DNA of 64,000 nucleotides from Bolinopsis microptera (taxonomy: Eukaryota; Ctenophora; Tentaculata; Lobata; Bolinopsidae): positions 15,451,628-15,515,627 of the forward strand of contig NC_087075.1 of assembly GCF_026151205.1 (NCBI RefSeq), in the 5' to 3' direction. The translations under genes were made by a program, and so were the position numbers. Positions 1 through 16,500 of the stretch are shown one piece after another; within the stretch, counting starts at the first letter, position 1; each line of letters starts with the position of its first letter. The notes beneath the pieces are model-generated. The model worked only from the letters and a program-made list of their open reading frames with translations, was not told the origin of the DNA and searched no databases.

Positions 1-1224
1 CACGGTTAACGCATAAAGTTGTGTAATGCACGGTTAACGCATAAAGTTGTCTAATGCACGGTTAACGCATAAAGTTGTGTAATGCACGGTTAACGCATAA
101 AATTGTGTAATGCACGGTTAACGCATAAAGTTGTGTAATGCACGGTTAACGCATAAAGTTGTGTAATGCACGGTTAACGCATAAAGTTGTGTAATGCACG
201 GTTAACGCATAAAGTTGTGTAATGCACGGTTAACGCATAAAGTTGTGTAATGCACGGTTAACGCATAAAGTTGTGTAATGCACGGTTAACGCATAAAGTT
301 GTGTAATGCACGGTTAACGCATAAAGTTGTGTAATGCACGGTTAACGCATAAAGTTGTGTAATGCACGGTTAACGCATAAAGTTGTGTAATGCACGGTTA
401 ACGCATAAAGTTGTGTAATGCACGGTTAACGCATAAAGTTGTGTAATGCACGGTTAACGCATAAAGTTGTGTAATGCACGGTTAACGCATAAAGTTGTGT
501 AATGCACGGTTAACGCATAAAGTTGTGTAATGCACGGTTAACGCATAAAGTTGTGTAATGCACGGTTAACGCATAAAGTTGTGTAATGCACGGTTAACGC
601 ATAAAGTTGTGTAATGCACGGTTAACGCATAAAGTTGTGTAATGCACGGTTAACGCATAAAGTTGTGTAATGCACGGTTAACGCATAAAGTTGTGTAATG
701 CACGGTTAACGCATAAAGTTGTGTAATGCACGGTTAACGCATAAAGTTGTGTAATGCACGGTTAACGCATAAAGTTGTGTAATGCACGGTTAACGCATAA
801 AGTTGTGTAATGCACGGTTAACGCATAAAGTTGTGTAATGCACGGTTAACGCATAAAGTTGTGTAATGCACGGTTAACGCATAAAGTTGTGTAATGCACG
901 GTTAACGCATAAAGTTGTGTAATGCACGGTTAACGCATAAAGTTGTGTAATGCACGGTTAACGCATAAAGTTGTGTAATGCACGGTTAACGCATAAAGTT
1001 GTGTAATGCACGGTTAACGCATAAAGTTGTGTAATGCACGGTTAACGCATAAAGTTGTGTAATGCACGGTTAACGCATAAAGTTGTGTAATGCACGGTTA
1101 ACGCATAAAGTTGTGTAATGCACGGTTAACGCATAAAGTTGTGTAATGCACGGTTAACGCATAAAGTTGTGTAATGCACGGTTAACGCATAAAGTTGTGT
1201 AATGCACGGTTAACGCATAAAGTT
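1..1224. repeat. 28-bp minisatellite, about 44 copies
   Basis: A head-to-tail array of a 28-base unit (CACGGTTAACGCATAAAGTT plus GTGTAATG). Copies are almost identical; single-base variants are near 51 and 111. It starts at the window edge, so its true length is unknown. By comparison with the right arm it lies in FITM intron 4. The right arm has only about one and a half degenerate units near 13,985-14,033, so the array expanded in one copy only. Confidence 0.97.
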
Positions 1225-1358
1225 GCTGTTCAGCTGGCTGCCCGACCTTGGGGAATGAGTGATATGACCACCATATAGTATCAAGTAATGAACATGCAAG
1301 CTTGAAGCACCGTGGGAAATAAGAGAAGCTGACACTTAAGGGGTTCACCCAGATTTTT

Positions 1359-1860
1359 TTGTGAAATTTAATTTCGTGATAGCAATTGATCAAAAAACTA
1401 GGGCCTGTGACCGAACTTTTAAGGGAGTTCCGGTGCCCGCGGGACAGCCACGCCCATGGCTGTCCCGCGGGTACCGGAACTCCCAATTATGCCAAATCAC
1501 CTTAACAATAACATGCTCAAAACCCTGATATTAGGTGCTCTACTTGTAGCTAGTGGTCCCCTGAACTCGTATATGAATTTTCATCAAGATTGGAAAAAAA
1601 TTACTGAGTTATGAGCCAAAAACCATATGCCCATATTTGGGCATACGCTCCAAATTTGATCGATTTTGGCCCATAGATTGGTCAAATATCAATATTTTTG
1701 AATGAAACCACCTATATAAGGTAAGTTTAAACTACACATTGTCTATGATTATCAGCTCAATATCTACCTAACTATGCACCCGGAGTCCGGAACCCCCTCA
1801 AAAGTTCGGTCACGGCCCTAGTTTGTTGATCAATTGCTATCACGAAATCAAATTTCACAA
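1359..1860. mobile_element. MITE-like element with ~60-bp inverted ends and a GC-rich hairpin
   Basis: The first ~60 bases (from TTGTGAAATTTAATTTCGTG) recur as reverse complement at 1,797-1,860. An inner near-perfect hairpin occupies 1,423-1,484, with stem GGGAGTTCCGGTGCCCGCGG and its complement. No coding capacity is apparent. The equivalent place in the right arm (about 13,755-13,858) keeps only one end and half of the hairpin, so that copy is an internally deleted derivative. It sits in FITM intron 4. Target duplication not resolved. Confidence 0.7.
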
Positions 1861-1882
1861 CAAAAGTTATCATGTAACATGT

Positions 1883-2038
1883 TGTTACCTGTTTCAGATC
1901 CACTACAACTACCCCACGTGATATTACACTATATTGTTACCTGTTTCAGATCCACTACAACTAGCCCACGTGATATTACACTATATTGTTACCTTTTTCA
2001 GATCCACTACAACTAGCCCACGTGATATTACACGCGGT
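1883..2038 (+). repeat. 52-bp triplication of the FITM intron 4/exon 5 boundary
   Basis: Three units of 52 bases (starts 1,883, 1,935, 1,987) each contain a 3' splice site (TGTTACCTGTTTCAG-like) followed by the first bases of FITM exon 5. Only the third runs into the full exon. The right arm has a single copy. The result is three tandem candidate acceptors in front of one exon. Confidence 0.85.
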
Positions 2039-2198
2039 CTGCAGACTATTTGTTATCCTGTTTGATATCATGATGGTGTTTACCATCCTTTACTGGCACT
2101 CGCCCCCCGAGAAGATACTGGGCACTTTAACTGGTGTTCTGGGATACTTCTTACTCTTTAAACAGTTGTCTAGCTTTATTCCTACTAATTGGGTGTAA
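2002..2198 (+). CDS. FITM: FITM homolog, last exon only (left-arm copy)
   Basis: Terminal exon of a fat storage-inducing transmembrane protein, the family of ER membrane lipid phosphatases used in lipid-droplet formation. It opens after a good acceptor (CCTTTTTCAG) and encodes 64 residues ending SSFIPTNWV and a stop. It includes two hydrophobic stretches and the YWHSPPEKILGTLTGVLG segment, which carries the second conserved histidine of the family. It differs from the right-arm exon by one visible residue (LAHV for LPHV). Upstream exons are not in this arm within the window: the intron runs through the MITE and the 28-bp array off the window edge. The coding 3' end, stop included, is amplified downstream as a 29-bp repeat. 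The family call rests on the complete copy at 13,531-17,531. Confidence 0.82.
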
Positions 2199-2404
2199 TT
2201 AGCTTTATTCCTACTAATTGGGTGTAATTAGCTTTATTCCTACTAATTGGGTGTAATTAGCTTTATTCCTACTAATTGGGTGTAATTAGCTTTATTCCTA
2301 CTAATTGGGTGTAATTAGCTTTATTCCTACTAATTGGGTGTAATTAGCTTTATTCCTACTAATTGGGTGTAATTAGCTTTATTCCTACTAATTGGGTGTA
2401 ATTA
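2172..2404 (+). repeat. 29-bp repeat derived from the FITM coding end, 8 copies
   Basis: The unit AGCTTTATTCCTACTAATTG plus GGTGTAATT is the last 29 bases of the FITM reading frame, including the stop, repeated in tandem. The right arm has about 16 copies. Since 29 is not a multiple of three and the first unit holds the stop, the rest of the array is 3' UTR or flank. Confidence 0.93.
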
Positions 2405-3599
2405 GTTGATCCGTGGTGTTTTTGTTATTATATTTAAAATTGAGCTAAATTATTGGTTTATTTCATTTAGTTTAGAAGAAATAATATAGTTTCATAACCA
2501 GAGCATCTATTTTATAAACAACAAGGTATTTAGGTTTGTAAAACCTGTTACAACAAATTCTTCAGTTTTCTCTATTTCATCATGACCTGTGTGTTGAAAG
2601 CCTGTATTTATTACGCTCAGTTCCCCTTACCTCAGAGCACGTAGTGATGTACTGCTTTTCAAGGGTACGTGCTTGTACGTATACTAGTAACACACTCTAG
2701 ATATAGGTGGGAGACGTAGCTTTCTACACCATTATCTTATGTGTGATAATGATAATATACTCCTTTATAAAACTATCTTTCCCGGTATGTAACTCTGATT
2801 TTTCTCCTATTGAACGTGAGGTGGAGTGTGCTTGTGTTGATTTGTGTACTGTTGAACATGTTGATATGTGTAATGTGTACTGTTGAACATGTTGATATGT
2901 TTACTGTTGAACATGTTGATATGTGTAGTGTGTACTGTTGAACATGTTGAACTACGTGTTTCACTTACCATTCTAGTCAAGTAGCTACTATAACATAATA
3001 ATAGGGATAATAATATGTGACGTGAGACGGTAATTTGAGACAGTGATTTGCCTTACGTCTAGTACGTAGGGGTTTTTGTTTTGGCTTTTGGATGTTATTA
3101 CGATACTCTTCTTTAAGCTTATGACTTCTATCTTATTATCATATCCTAGCGCTAGTGTATATTATGGTATAGTTTAATCATTATCTAAGTTTATCTGGGC
3201 AAATATGTATTTTTCATAGTTTATGCAAGTTTTTTAGTTTTTATAATTTAGGTTTTTGCGTTTAAGTTTAATAAGAGTGGGCTATTTTATTTTCCTTAGT
3301 TATTACAGTGGGTAACTTGAACTTTTTATTCTAGTGAGACCTAGTGGTTTTACAATTTTATTGTACAGATTGAGATATGAAACTGTTAATTTTACTTGCT
3401 TCACGATAAGAATCAAGAACATCTGTCAGTAGAATAATACAGCATCTTGATTTCACCTAAGGTAATTAATTATTTAATTAATTAACCAAAGGTAATTACG
3501 ATTTTTCATAGATTTCAGTGCTGTCCTGACTTTCAACTTTACAATAACCTCCTCTCACTAATTAGCTAAATATTCTTATAATCAATCAATTAACTTTTA
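2405..3599. other. FITM-TYMS intergenic spacer
   Basis: No exon seen. It holds a short degenerate tandem repeat at about 2,835-2,950 built on CTGTTGAACATGTTGATATG, mirrored in the right arm near 12,540-12,620 with fewer units. Spacing between the FITM stop and the TYMS start is about 1.4 kb here and 1.6 kb in the right arm, with both genes on the same strand. Confidence 0.6.
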
Positions 3600-6190
<2,591 letters not shown>

Positions 6191-6262
6191 TGATGTTACG
6201 GTGATGATAAAAATGTGATGCATTTTGATCCTTATTTTCCAGTATACATGTTTAAGTTTACT

Positions 6263-7010
6263 ACACGATTACACGATTTTTTACACGATTAGAAAATTTA
6301 TTTGTTATACTGGAATAATAACAATTTTAAAATATAAAATAAATCACTTCCCTCTGAAGTAGAACAGATGATGGGAGAGCTTCAAACATGGCGATGGAGG
6401 GAAGCGGTGTCTCACCGCTGGGAGGTAAATTAATACCCGTATCGCGATGGTAAAATTTTATGATATGAGATCTCAAGTAAAAAATAACACAAAAAATAAA
6501 AAGTGAATGTTGTCAGTGTAGTGAAATCGGAGGCAACATTAATAAAGACGTATACACTTAAACCGTTACAACTATAGTCCCTATCTTGTTTTAAATACTC
6601 ACAATAAAATACACACAAAAAACACACAAACGTCCCCAAAACATTAACTTCAATTTATATTTCCCTAGTTGAAATTAACTTATTTTATGAAATTGATACA
6701 TTCGAGAAGATATCGTGATTACATGGTAGCCATCCATGATCCCCATTTAGCCCTAGGTTTTGTATATGAAGCAAATGGTTCTTAAATCTCTTTTTAAAAA
6801 GTGAAATTGACAAAATATGATACGGTACATCATGATCAAGGAGATAATTTAAAATTTTGGATGCATTAAAAACAAAATTACTATTCTTGGTCTTAGACAT
6901 TGAGAATTTAGGATATAGCAGTCTGCATGATCTACTTGACTTGCTAAACCGGCGATAAACATCAATAGGAATTTGTTCTTTAAGTAGCCTCATTGCAATA
7001 CATCCAGTCT
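6263..7010 (-). mobile_element. 5'-truncated CR1-like LINE with 8-bp tail repeats
   Basis: This 748-base block is present in the left arm and absent in the right, where flanks join as GTTTACT-CGACTAAATA. On the minus strand an open frame (6,993-6,685) ends like the C-terminus of a non-LTR reverse transcriptase, with SKILNYLLDHDVPYHILSIS and FKKRFKNHLLHIQ. Its 3' end, on the plus strand at 6,263-6,290, carries repeats of ACACGATT, the kind of short tandem tail typical of CR1/L2 elements. Only a CT dinucleotide is shared by the flanks. A short reading MAMEGSGVSPLGG followed by GTAAAT (6,388-6,430) also lies inside; its meaning is unclear. Confidence 0.72.
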
Positions 7011-7251
7011 CGACTAAATAACATGCTGAATTGCTGCATTTACTTGCATATGTTTCCTTGCACTTACTGCTAGCTTCAGTCGTGGAAGTTGATTAAAAGC
7101 TCTGTGACTTCAGTACAGTAATGAGTAATCTAAACCTTCCACTTTAAGTACATTAGACTGAAGTATGTGCCACTATATCTAGCAAAGACAATATTGTATG
7201 GCTTCAGGATATGACCCATACCATGTACATTGTACATTGTATACATTGTAT

Positions 7252-8784
7252 GGTCAAGTTCGGAGACAACCTGTACATTTTTTACTTTTTTAGAAGTGTG
7301 TGGTGGAGCCAGCTCAACACAGAATGAAACTCCCTGATTATATGGCTGACAAGACATTTTTCAGGACTTTCTCTGAGTAAAAAAAAATAATTAAAAGGTT
7401 GAACGGTTGAGCAGATACAGGTGGTATTAAACAAACCCTTAAAAGGTGGAGATTTAAGGTGGAGACTGGCTCTGGTTGAAGAAACTTTTGATTAAGGTGG
7501 AAAAGGTTATTGGTAACACATACTACATCAAATTTGCAATCTGATGGTTTTATCAATATTTTATTTAAGTGCTCAACCGAGGTGGAGAAATTAAATGCAC
7601 TTTTCAAAGCTGCTCAACCGGGGGTGGAGAAAGGTTTAGAGAGTTCTAGGTTAACTAGAAAGTTGCGTCTCGGCCTTTTCTACTTCCCGTTAAATTTTGT
7701 TTTTTCCATTGACGCTCAGCAGGGTGGAGATCTTTCATTAAGAAACAGTAAAAAGCCTGTCAAACATGCCTAAATTCATTGGTTTTATCACTAATTCTAA
7801 TCTGCTCTGTTAACTGCTACTGTAGGGGATCATAAAACTGTTACCCCTTCTGTCTTAAAGCAAAGTGTTCTAGCAAATGAAAAAACTATCAAAGTTGTGA
7901 AAAGGTGCTCAACAAGGTGGAGAAATTGTTGATTAAACATTAAAACATTAAAAAATGCATTAAAACTGGCCCCACCGGGTTGAGTTAAGCTTTGGCAGTT
8001 GATTTCTGGAAGAAATAACATTGGGTGACCCTTTAGCATGTATACAACTCATCAAACTAGCCATCAACCACTCAACCGCGGTGGAGAACCTTGAATTCTG
8101 AGGTCAAATTTACACCCAAATTTGCCAAATTTGAGTCTCCACCTATGTTGAGTGTACTTTTCAGCAAGGATGCCTTGTAATATGAGTTGGTAGATGATTT
8201 AGAATCATTGGTATTGCAAATGGACTGCCACAGTCACTCTACAGCTCCTAAACTACAGAATAACAGATTTTGAACTGCATGTTATGCTGTCTCCACCTCG
8301 GTTGAGCCGATTCTGAGGATCCTATTCTATGAAATATGATTGGTATAACCCATAATATTAAATATTAGGACTTTGGAGCAATTAAAAAGCATGAGAGGGT
8401 TAGTTCTAGTCACTTATATTAGCTCATGTAGTCAGTGAGCTGCTCCACCTGTGTTGAGCAGACAAACCTGCTCAACCGGCACTTTTTGAGTACCCACCTG
8501 TCTTACGTAACTTTAAATTGTGAAATTTGGAGTAAATATTTTTTTCATAAGTGATTTACAGCTCCTTTATTTTTGTAATTTTCAGGTGGCCACTGTCTCC
8601 ACCAAGGTTGAGTTATTAAAATTTTGAACCCAGATATCATTATAGAAAGGTTAGGAGTATAATATCTGAAGAGCCTGTACCCCTTGGACTGTCAGAGGAA
8701 TTATAATTAATTTTACCGTTTATGGCAGTGAAATGAGTGTAATTAGTGACTGATCTTATGTACAGGTTGTCTCCGAACTTGACC
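7252..8784. mobile_element. Non-autonomous DNA element, 27-bp perfect TIRs, many internal palindromic motifs
   Basis: The first 27 bases begin GGTCAAGTTCGGAGACAACC and recur exactly as reverse complement at the right end. The flanks show GTAT on both sides (7,248-7,251 and 8,785-8,788), and the right arm has the empty site. No transposase-like frame is seen. The interior holds about a dozen copies, in both orientations, of a 17-base imperfect palindrome of form CTCAACCGNGGTGGAG (near 7,570, 7,612, 7,720, 7,908, 7,970, 8,075, 8,138, 8,290, 8,441, 8,596). The TIR contains both half-motifs (GGTTG and TCTCC), so these may be binding sites for a transposase supplied elsewhere. Superfamily not recognised. 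Confidence 0.85.
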
Positions 8785-9060
8785 GTATACACAGTTGTAC
8801 GCTAGTCACTAAAAAGTTCAGCACGCAGACAATGATATGCATTGTGACGTCTTGAGTGAAAAATCTTAATTTGCAAGCATCCAATGAATATTAAACATCA
8901 CAATTAAAATTCCTGGACGATGTAAATACCATTGGCGTGTAAGGGTTGATTTTGGAGGGCTTCGCTGGCATTGTTGGTGACATTTGAGTGCCGTAATATA
9001 TATCTCGGTGTGGATGTAGTGTAGCTTGTCAAGGTGCCAATATTTCACGCATGCATGCTA

Positions 9061-9160
9061 NNNNNNNNNNNNNNNNNNNNNNNNNNNNNNNNNNNNNNNN
9101 NNNNNNNNNNNNNNNNNNNNNNNNNNNNNNNNNNNNNNNNNNNNNNNNNNNNNNNNNNNN
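9061..9160. other. Assembly gap, exactly 100 N
   Basis: One hundred N bases at the symmetry centre of the inverted duplication, a round number commonly used for gaps of unknown size. Sequences on both sides end in TYMS intron 2 in opposite orientations. Confidence 0.99.
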
Positions 9161-9554
9161 GATGCATGCAAATTAAGATTTTTCACTCAAGACGTCACAA
9201 TGCATATCATTGTCTGCGTGCTGAACTTTTTAGTGACTAGCGTACAACTGTGTATACGATGTATACAATGTATACAATGTACACAATGTACATGGTATGA
9301 TTCATATCCTGAAGCCGTTGAATATAGTGGCACATACTCCACCAATGTAATGTACTTTAAGTGGAAGGTTTAGATTACTCATTACTGTACTGAAGTCACA
9401 GAGCTTTTAATCAACTTCCACGACTGAAGCTAGCAGTAAGTGCAAGGAAACATATGCAAGATAAATGCAGCAATTCAGCATGCTATTTAGTCGAGTAAAC
9501 TTAAACATGTATACTGGAAAATAAGGATCAAAATGCGTCACATTTTTATCATCA

Positions 9555-11888
<2,334 letters not shown>

Positions 11889-13091
11889 TAAAAGTTAATT
11901 GATTGATTATAAGAATATTTAGCTAATTAGTGAGAGGAGGTTATTGTAAAATTTAAAGTTAGGACAGCATTGAAATCTATGAAAAATCGTAATTACCTTT
12001 GGTTAATTAATTATATAATTAATTACCTTCGGTGAAATCAAGATGCTGTATTATTCTACTGACAGATGTTCTTGATTCTTATCGTGAAGCAAGTAAAATT
12101 AACAGTTTCATATCTCAATCTGTACAATGAAATTGTAAAACCACCTCACGGCTCACACTAGAATAAAAAGTTAAAACCCACTGTAATAAAGTAATAACTA
12201 AGGAAAATAAAATAGCCCACTCTTATTAAACGCAAAAAACCTAAATCATAAAACTAAAAAACTTACACAAACTATGCAAAATAGATATTTGCCCAGATAA
12301 ACTTAGATAATGATTAAACTATACCATAATATACACTAGCGCTAGGATATGATAATAAGATAGAAGTCATAAGCTTAAAGAAGAGTATCGTAATAACATC
12401 CAAAAACCAAAACAAAAACCCCTACGTACTAGACGTAAGGCAAATCACTGTCTCAAATTACCGTCTCACGTCACATATTATTATCCCTATTATTATGTTA
12501 TAGTAGCTACTTGACTAGAATGGTAAGTGAAACACGTAGTTCAACATGTTCAACAGTACACATTACACATATCAACATGTTCAACAGTACACATATCAAC
12601 ATGTTCAACAGTAAACATATCAACACAGGCACACTCCACCTCACGTTCAATAGGAGAAAAATCAGAGTTACATACCGGGAAAGATAGTTTTATAAAGGAG
12701 TATAATATTATCATTATCACACATAAGATAATGGTGTAGAAAGCTACGTCTCCCACCTATACCTATAGAGTGTGTTACTAGTATACGTACAAGCTACGTC
12801 TCCCACCTATATAGAGTGTGTTACTAGTATACGTACAAGCACGTACCCTTGAAAAACAGTACATGAGGTAAGGGGAACTGAGCGTAATAAATACAGGCTT
12901 TCAACACACAGGTCATGATGAAATAGAGAAAACTGAAGAATTTGTTGTAACAGGTTTTACAAACTTAAATATCTTGCTGTTTATAAAATAGATGCTCTGG
13001 TTATGAAACTATATTATTTCTTCTAAACTAAATCAAATAAACCAATAATTTAGCTCAATTTTAAATATAATAACAAAACACCACGGATCAA

Positions 13092-13558
13092 CTAATTACA
13101 CCCAATTAGTAGGAATAAAGCTAATTACACCCAATTAGTAGGAATAAAGCAAATTACACCCAATTAGTAGGAATAAAGCTAATTACACCCAATTAGTAGG
13201 AATAAAGCTAATTACACCCAATTAGTAGGAATAAAGCTAATTACACCCAATTAGTAGGAATAAAGCTAATTACACCCAATTAGTAGGAATAAAGCTAATT
13301 ACACCCAATTAGTAGGAATAAAGCTAATTACACCCAATTAGTAGGAATAAAGCTAATTACACCCAATTAGTAGGAATAAAGCTAATTACACCCAATTAGT
13401 AGGAATAAAGCTAATTACACCCAATTAGTAGGAATAAAGCTAATTACACCCAATTAGTAGGAATAAAGCTAATTACACCCAATTAGTAGGAATAAAGCTA
13501 ATTACACCCAATTAGTAGGAATAAAGCTAGTTACACCCAATTAGTAGGAATAAAGCTA
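13092..13558 (-). repeat. 29-bp repeat at FITM 3' end, ~16 copies (right arm)
   Basis: Reverse complement of the left-arm 29-bp array, starting inside the FITM coding end (SSFIPTNWV-stop) and extending downstream. One unit has an A for T change near 13,150. Copy number is twice that of the left arm. Confidence 0.93.
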
Positions 13559-16500
13559 GACAACTGCTTAAAGAGTAAGAAGTAGCCCAGAACACCAGTT
13601 AAAGTGCCCAGTATCTTCTCGGGGGGCGAGTGCCAGTAAAGGATTGTAAACACCATCATGATATCGAACAGGATAACAAATAGTCTGCAGACCGCATGTA
13701 ATATCACGTGAGGTAGTTGTAGTGGATCTGAAACAGGTAACAACATGATAACTTTCTCTATTACATTGGCTTCCGTGGCTGTCCCGCGGGCACCGGAAGT
13801 TCGGTCACAGGCCCTAGTTTGTTGATCAATTGCTATCACGAAATTAAATTTCAAAAAAAAATCTGGGTGAACCCCCTAAGTGTCAGCTTCTCTTATTTCC
13901 CACGGTGCTTGCATGTTCATTACTTGATGACGTATATGGTGGTCATATCACTCATTCCCCAAGGTCGGGCAGCCAGCTGAACAGCAACTTTATGCGTTAA
14001 CCGTGTAAATTTACACAACTTTATGCATTACACAACGATGGATGGATTACCAAGTTGTGGATTGTTGGATAACATGTACAAAGGCAGGGTCTGAGTGTCG
14101 CGAAATAACAGAGTATTTAAGATGTCAGCAGAATATCATTAGTCCACTCAACAATGAACAATTGTGTCCAGACGGAGACAAAACCAGAGGTATTTGAAGG
14201 TTAAACCACGTGATTCACAAATAAGGAGTGAAACGTTTGTATTTGAAGGTTAAACTAGGGTAAATTATAGTAAATACCTTTATCTTGATGCTGGTTGATT
14301 TCGTCGAGAGTTTTGGTGATGAAAAGATTGCAAAATACCATCATGAACATGTGACCTGTAATTATTTGCATTGTTTCTAATAACCGAATCAATTCCCAAT
14401 AGGCATGCAAAACTTGCAAAATATATGCAAGTATGCAAAGTCAGGGTGAATCGATCGAGAAATAAAACTTGATACTTCTTAGATTTTACAATAGGGAAGA
14501 CAACAAGCAGAAGACAAAAATTTTGAGCAAAATTATGTTTTAATAACATAATTTATACAACAAATATTGACCAATTAAAAAACAACAACAAATGGTTACC
14601 TGAGATATCCATGACGTATTTCCAAGAGCCCCCCTCAGTAACACAGAGGAGTCTGGTATTATACTCTCCCTCCCCCTCAGTGCATTTACCCATGTTATCT
14701 TTTAAACCATCTATTATCGTTGTCATCGAATACCTGGGAGATATGTGGTGTAAAACATGAAAAGGGTAAATAAAAAAGTGTGTGTAGTCAGTGTAGCTTT
14801 CGTTGCAATTATCGAACTCTCTTATCTTTTGTAAATTGCGATAAGTTCAGTTTGCTGCTACCGCGTAGTTAGCCTTTGCGTGTGTACTTGTACATTCCTA
14901 TACAGAGAAATATTTATGGCTCCAACTGTCTATAAAAAGCATCTGGCACTTCGGCTTGTGGAAGCAATAGACCTCGTTCAACGGCATGAATGCCAGATGG
15001 GTAAAATGGAAGAGATCATATATTTCTTGAAGACGGAAGCGTTAGAAGACAAGGATAAGTTGATCAGGCTGCAGGGCCAGCTGCTTGTGCAGAAGGACAA
15101 AGAACTGCAGTTGTTTAAGACGTCGGTTAAGGAGACAGTGCAAACAACGGTGGAGTCAGGGATTAAGAGCTACAGTGCAGCTGTACAACAGAACAGTGCA
15201 AGTGGTACGGTCTGCAACAGTAACATCCTGAAGAAGGTGATGAAGAGTGTGGCTGCAGAGGAGGACAGGAGCAAGAACCTGATTGTGTTTGGGTTGAAAG
15301 AAGAAGAGGGAGAACAGCTTCCAGCGCTAGTAACCGCAGTTCTGGAGGAGATTGGGGAGAAACCTAACTTTGAAGCGACTAGAGTCGGCAGGAAGAGGTC
15401 AGGTAGTACGACTATCCGACCAGTAAAGATCACTGTCCCAAGCTCAACAGCGGTTCAACAGATTCTGATGAAAACAGGGAGACTGAGGCTAGTTGAGACC
15501 CACAAAAATGTATGGATCTGTCCAGATAGATCTAGCGAAGAACGAGAAACGAGGAAACATCTGGTTACCGACCTGAAGAAGAAGAGGGCTGAACAGACTC
15601 ATCTCGACCACTATATCCGGTACGGGAAAGTCTGTAGCCGTGATAAGAAACCACCATGAAGCAATTCATGTCTCTCGGACACTGATTAGTATTTGAATGA
15701 GTATTGTGTATCTTAATAGTTTTCGGACGTTATCTGTATTTGAGAGACAATTTTATAATTTATATACGAGCTATTTCTTGATTGTTTCACACTTCATATT
15801 TCATAATTTGTTTCACACTTCATATTTCATAATTTGTTTCACACTTCATATTTCATAATTTTATTACTAGGTGGAGGTGACGTTATTGAGACTTTGGGCG
15901 GCCATAAACCTCGTGTTTTAAAAGTTGTCCTCTGTACTTGTTTCACTGACCCACGCTTTTTAGCATTTATACATTTCGGCCCATTTTATATGTTTGTTCG
16001 ATTTGCTGTACATTTGTATATTTGCTATTTTGTAAAAGTTTCAAATCAAATCAAAGTACAGTTTATTATTATATATATCGATTAAACACGTTTAAACTTT
16101 TATTGCATGCTTGGAAGCTGTCATTGGAAAACAAAATGTAAAATTACTCGTTAGCCTCAATTTGCCCTCAACTAAATGCTTCAAAAATTTTATTAATCGA
16201 AACTCAATTAGTTGAACTATAGACATGTGAAATATCATATGCCTTAAATCTTAAACAGATATGTTAAAAGTTATTCCTGTGACAATCTTCTAAAGTTAAA
16301 TTGGGAAAAACGTGGTCCATCTCGTGCGAACTTTCCTAATGACCAGCTCAGGGTCGTATGTCACTACATACTGCATAGGTATTACATACTTACTACCTGA
16401 GTTCCAATATACCCGGGAAAGTCTTATTCCAACTATTGGGGCTTAGCTAATTAGCTAATTAAGACTAAGTAATTATCAATGAAAGAGATTGGCTGGTTTT

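Noticed and set aside
1-1224. CRISPR-like array
   Set aside because: The 28-bp units are directly adjacent with no unique spacers, and the genome is animal; it is a minisatellite.
9026-9373. Open frame running through the N gap
   Set aside because: It depends on unknown bases; the flanks are TYMS intron 2 in opposite orientations.
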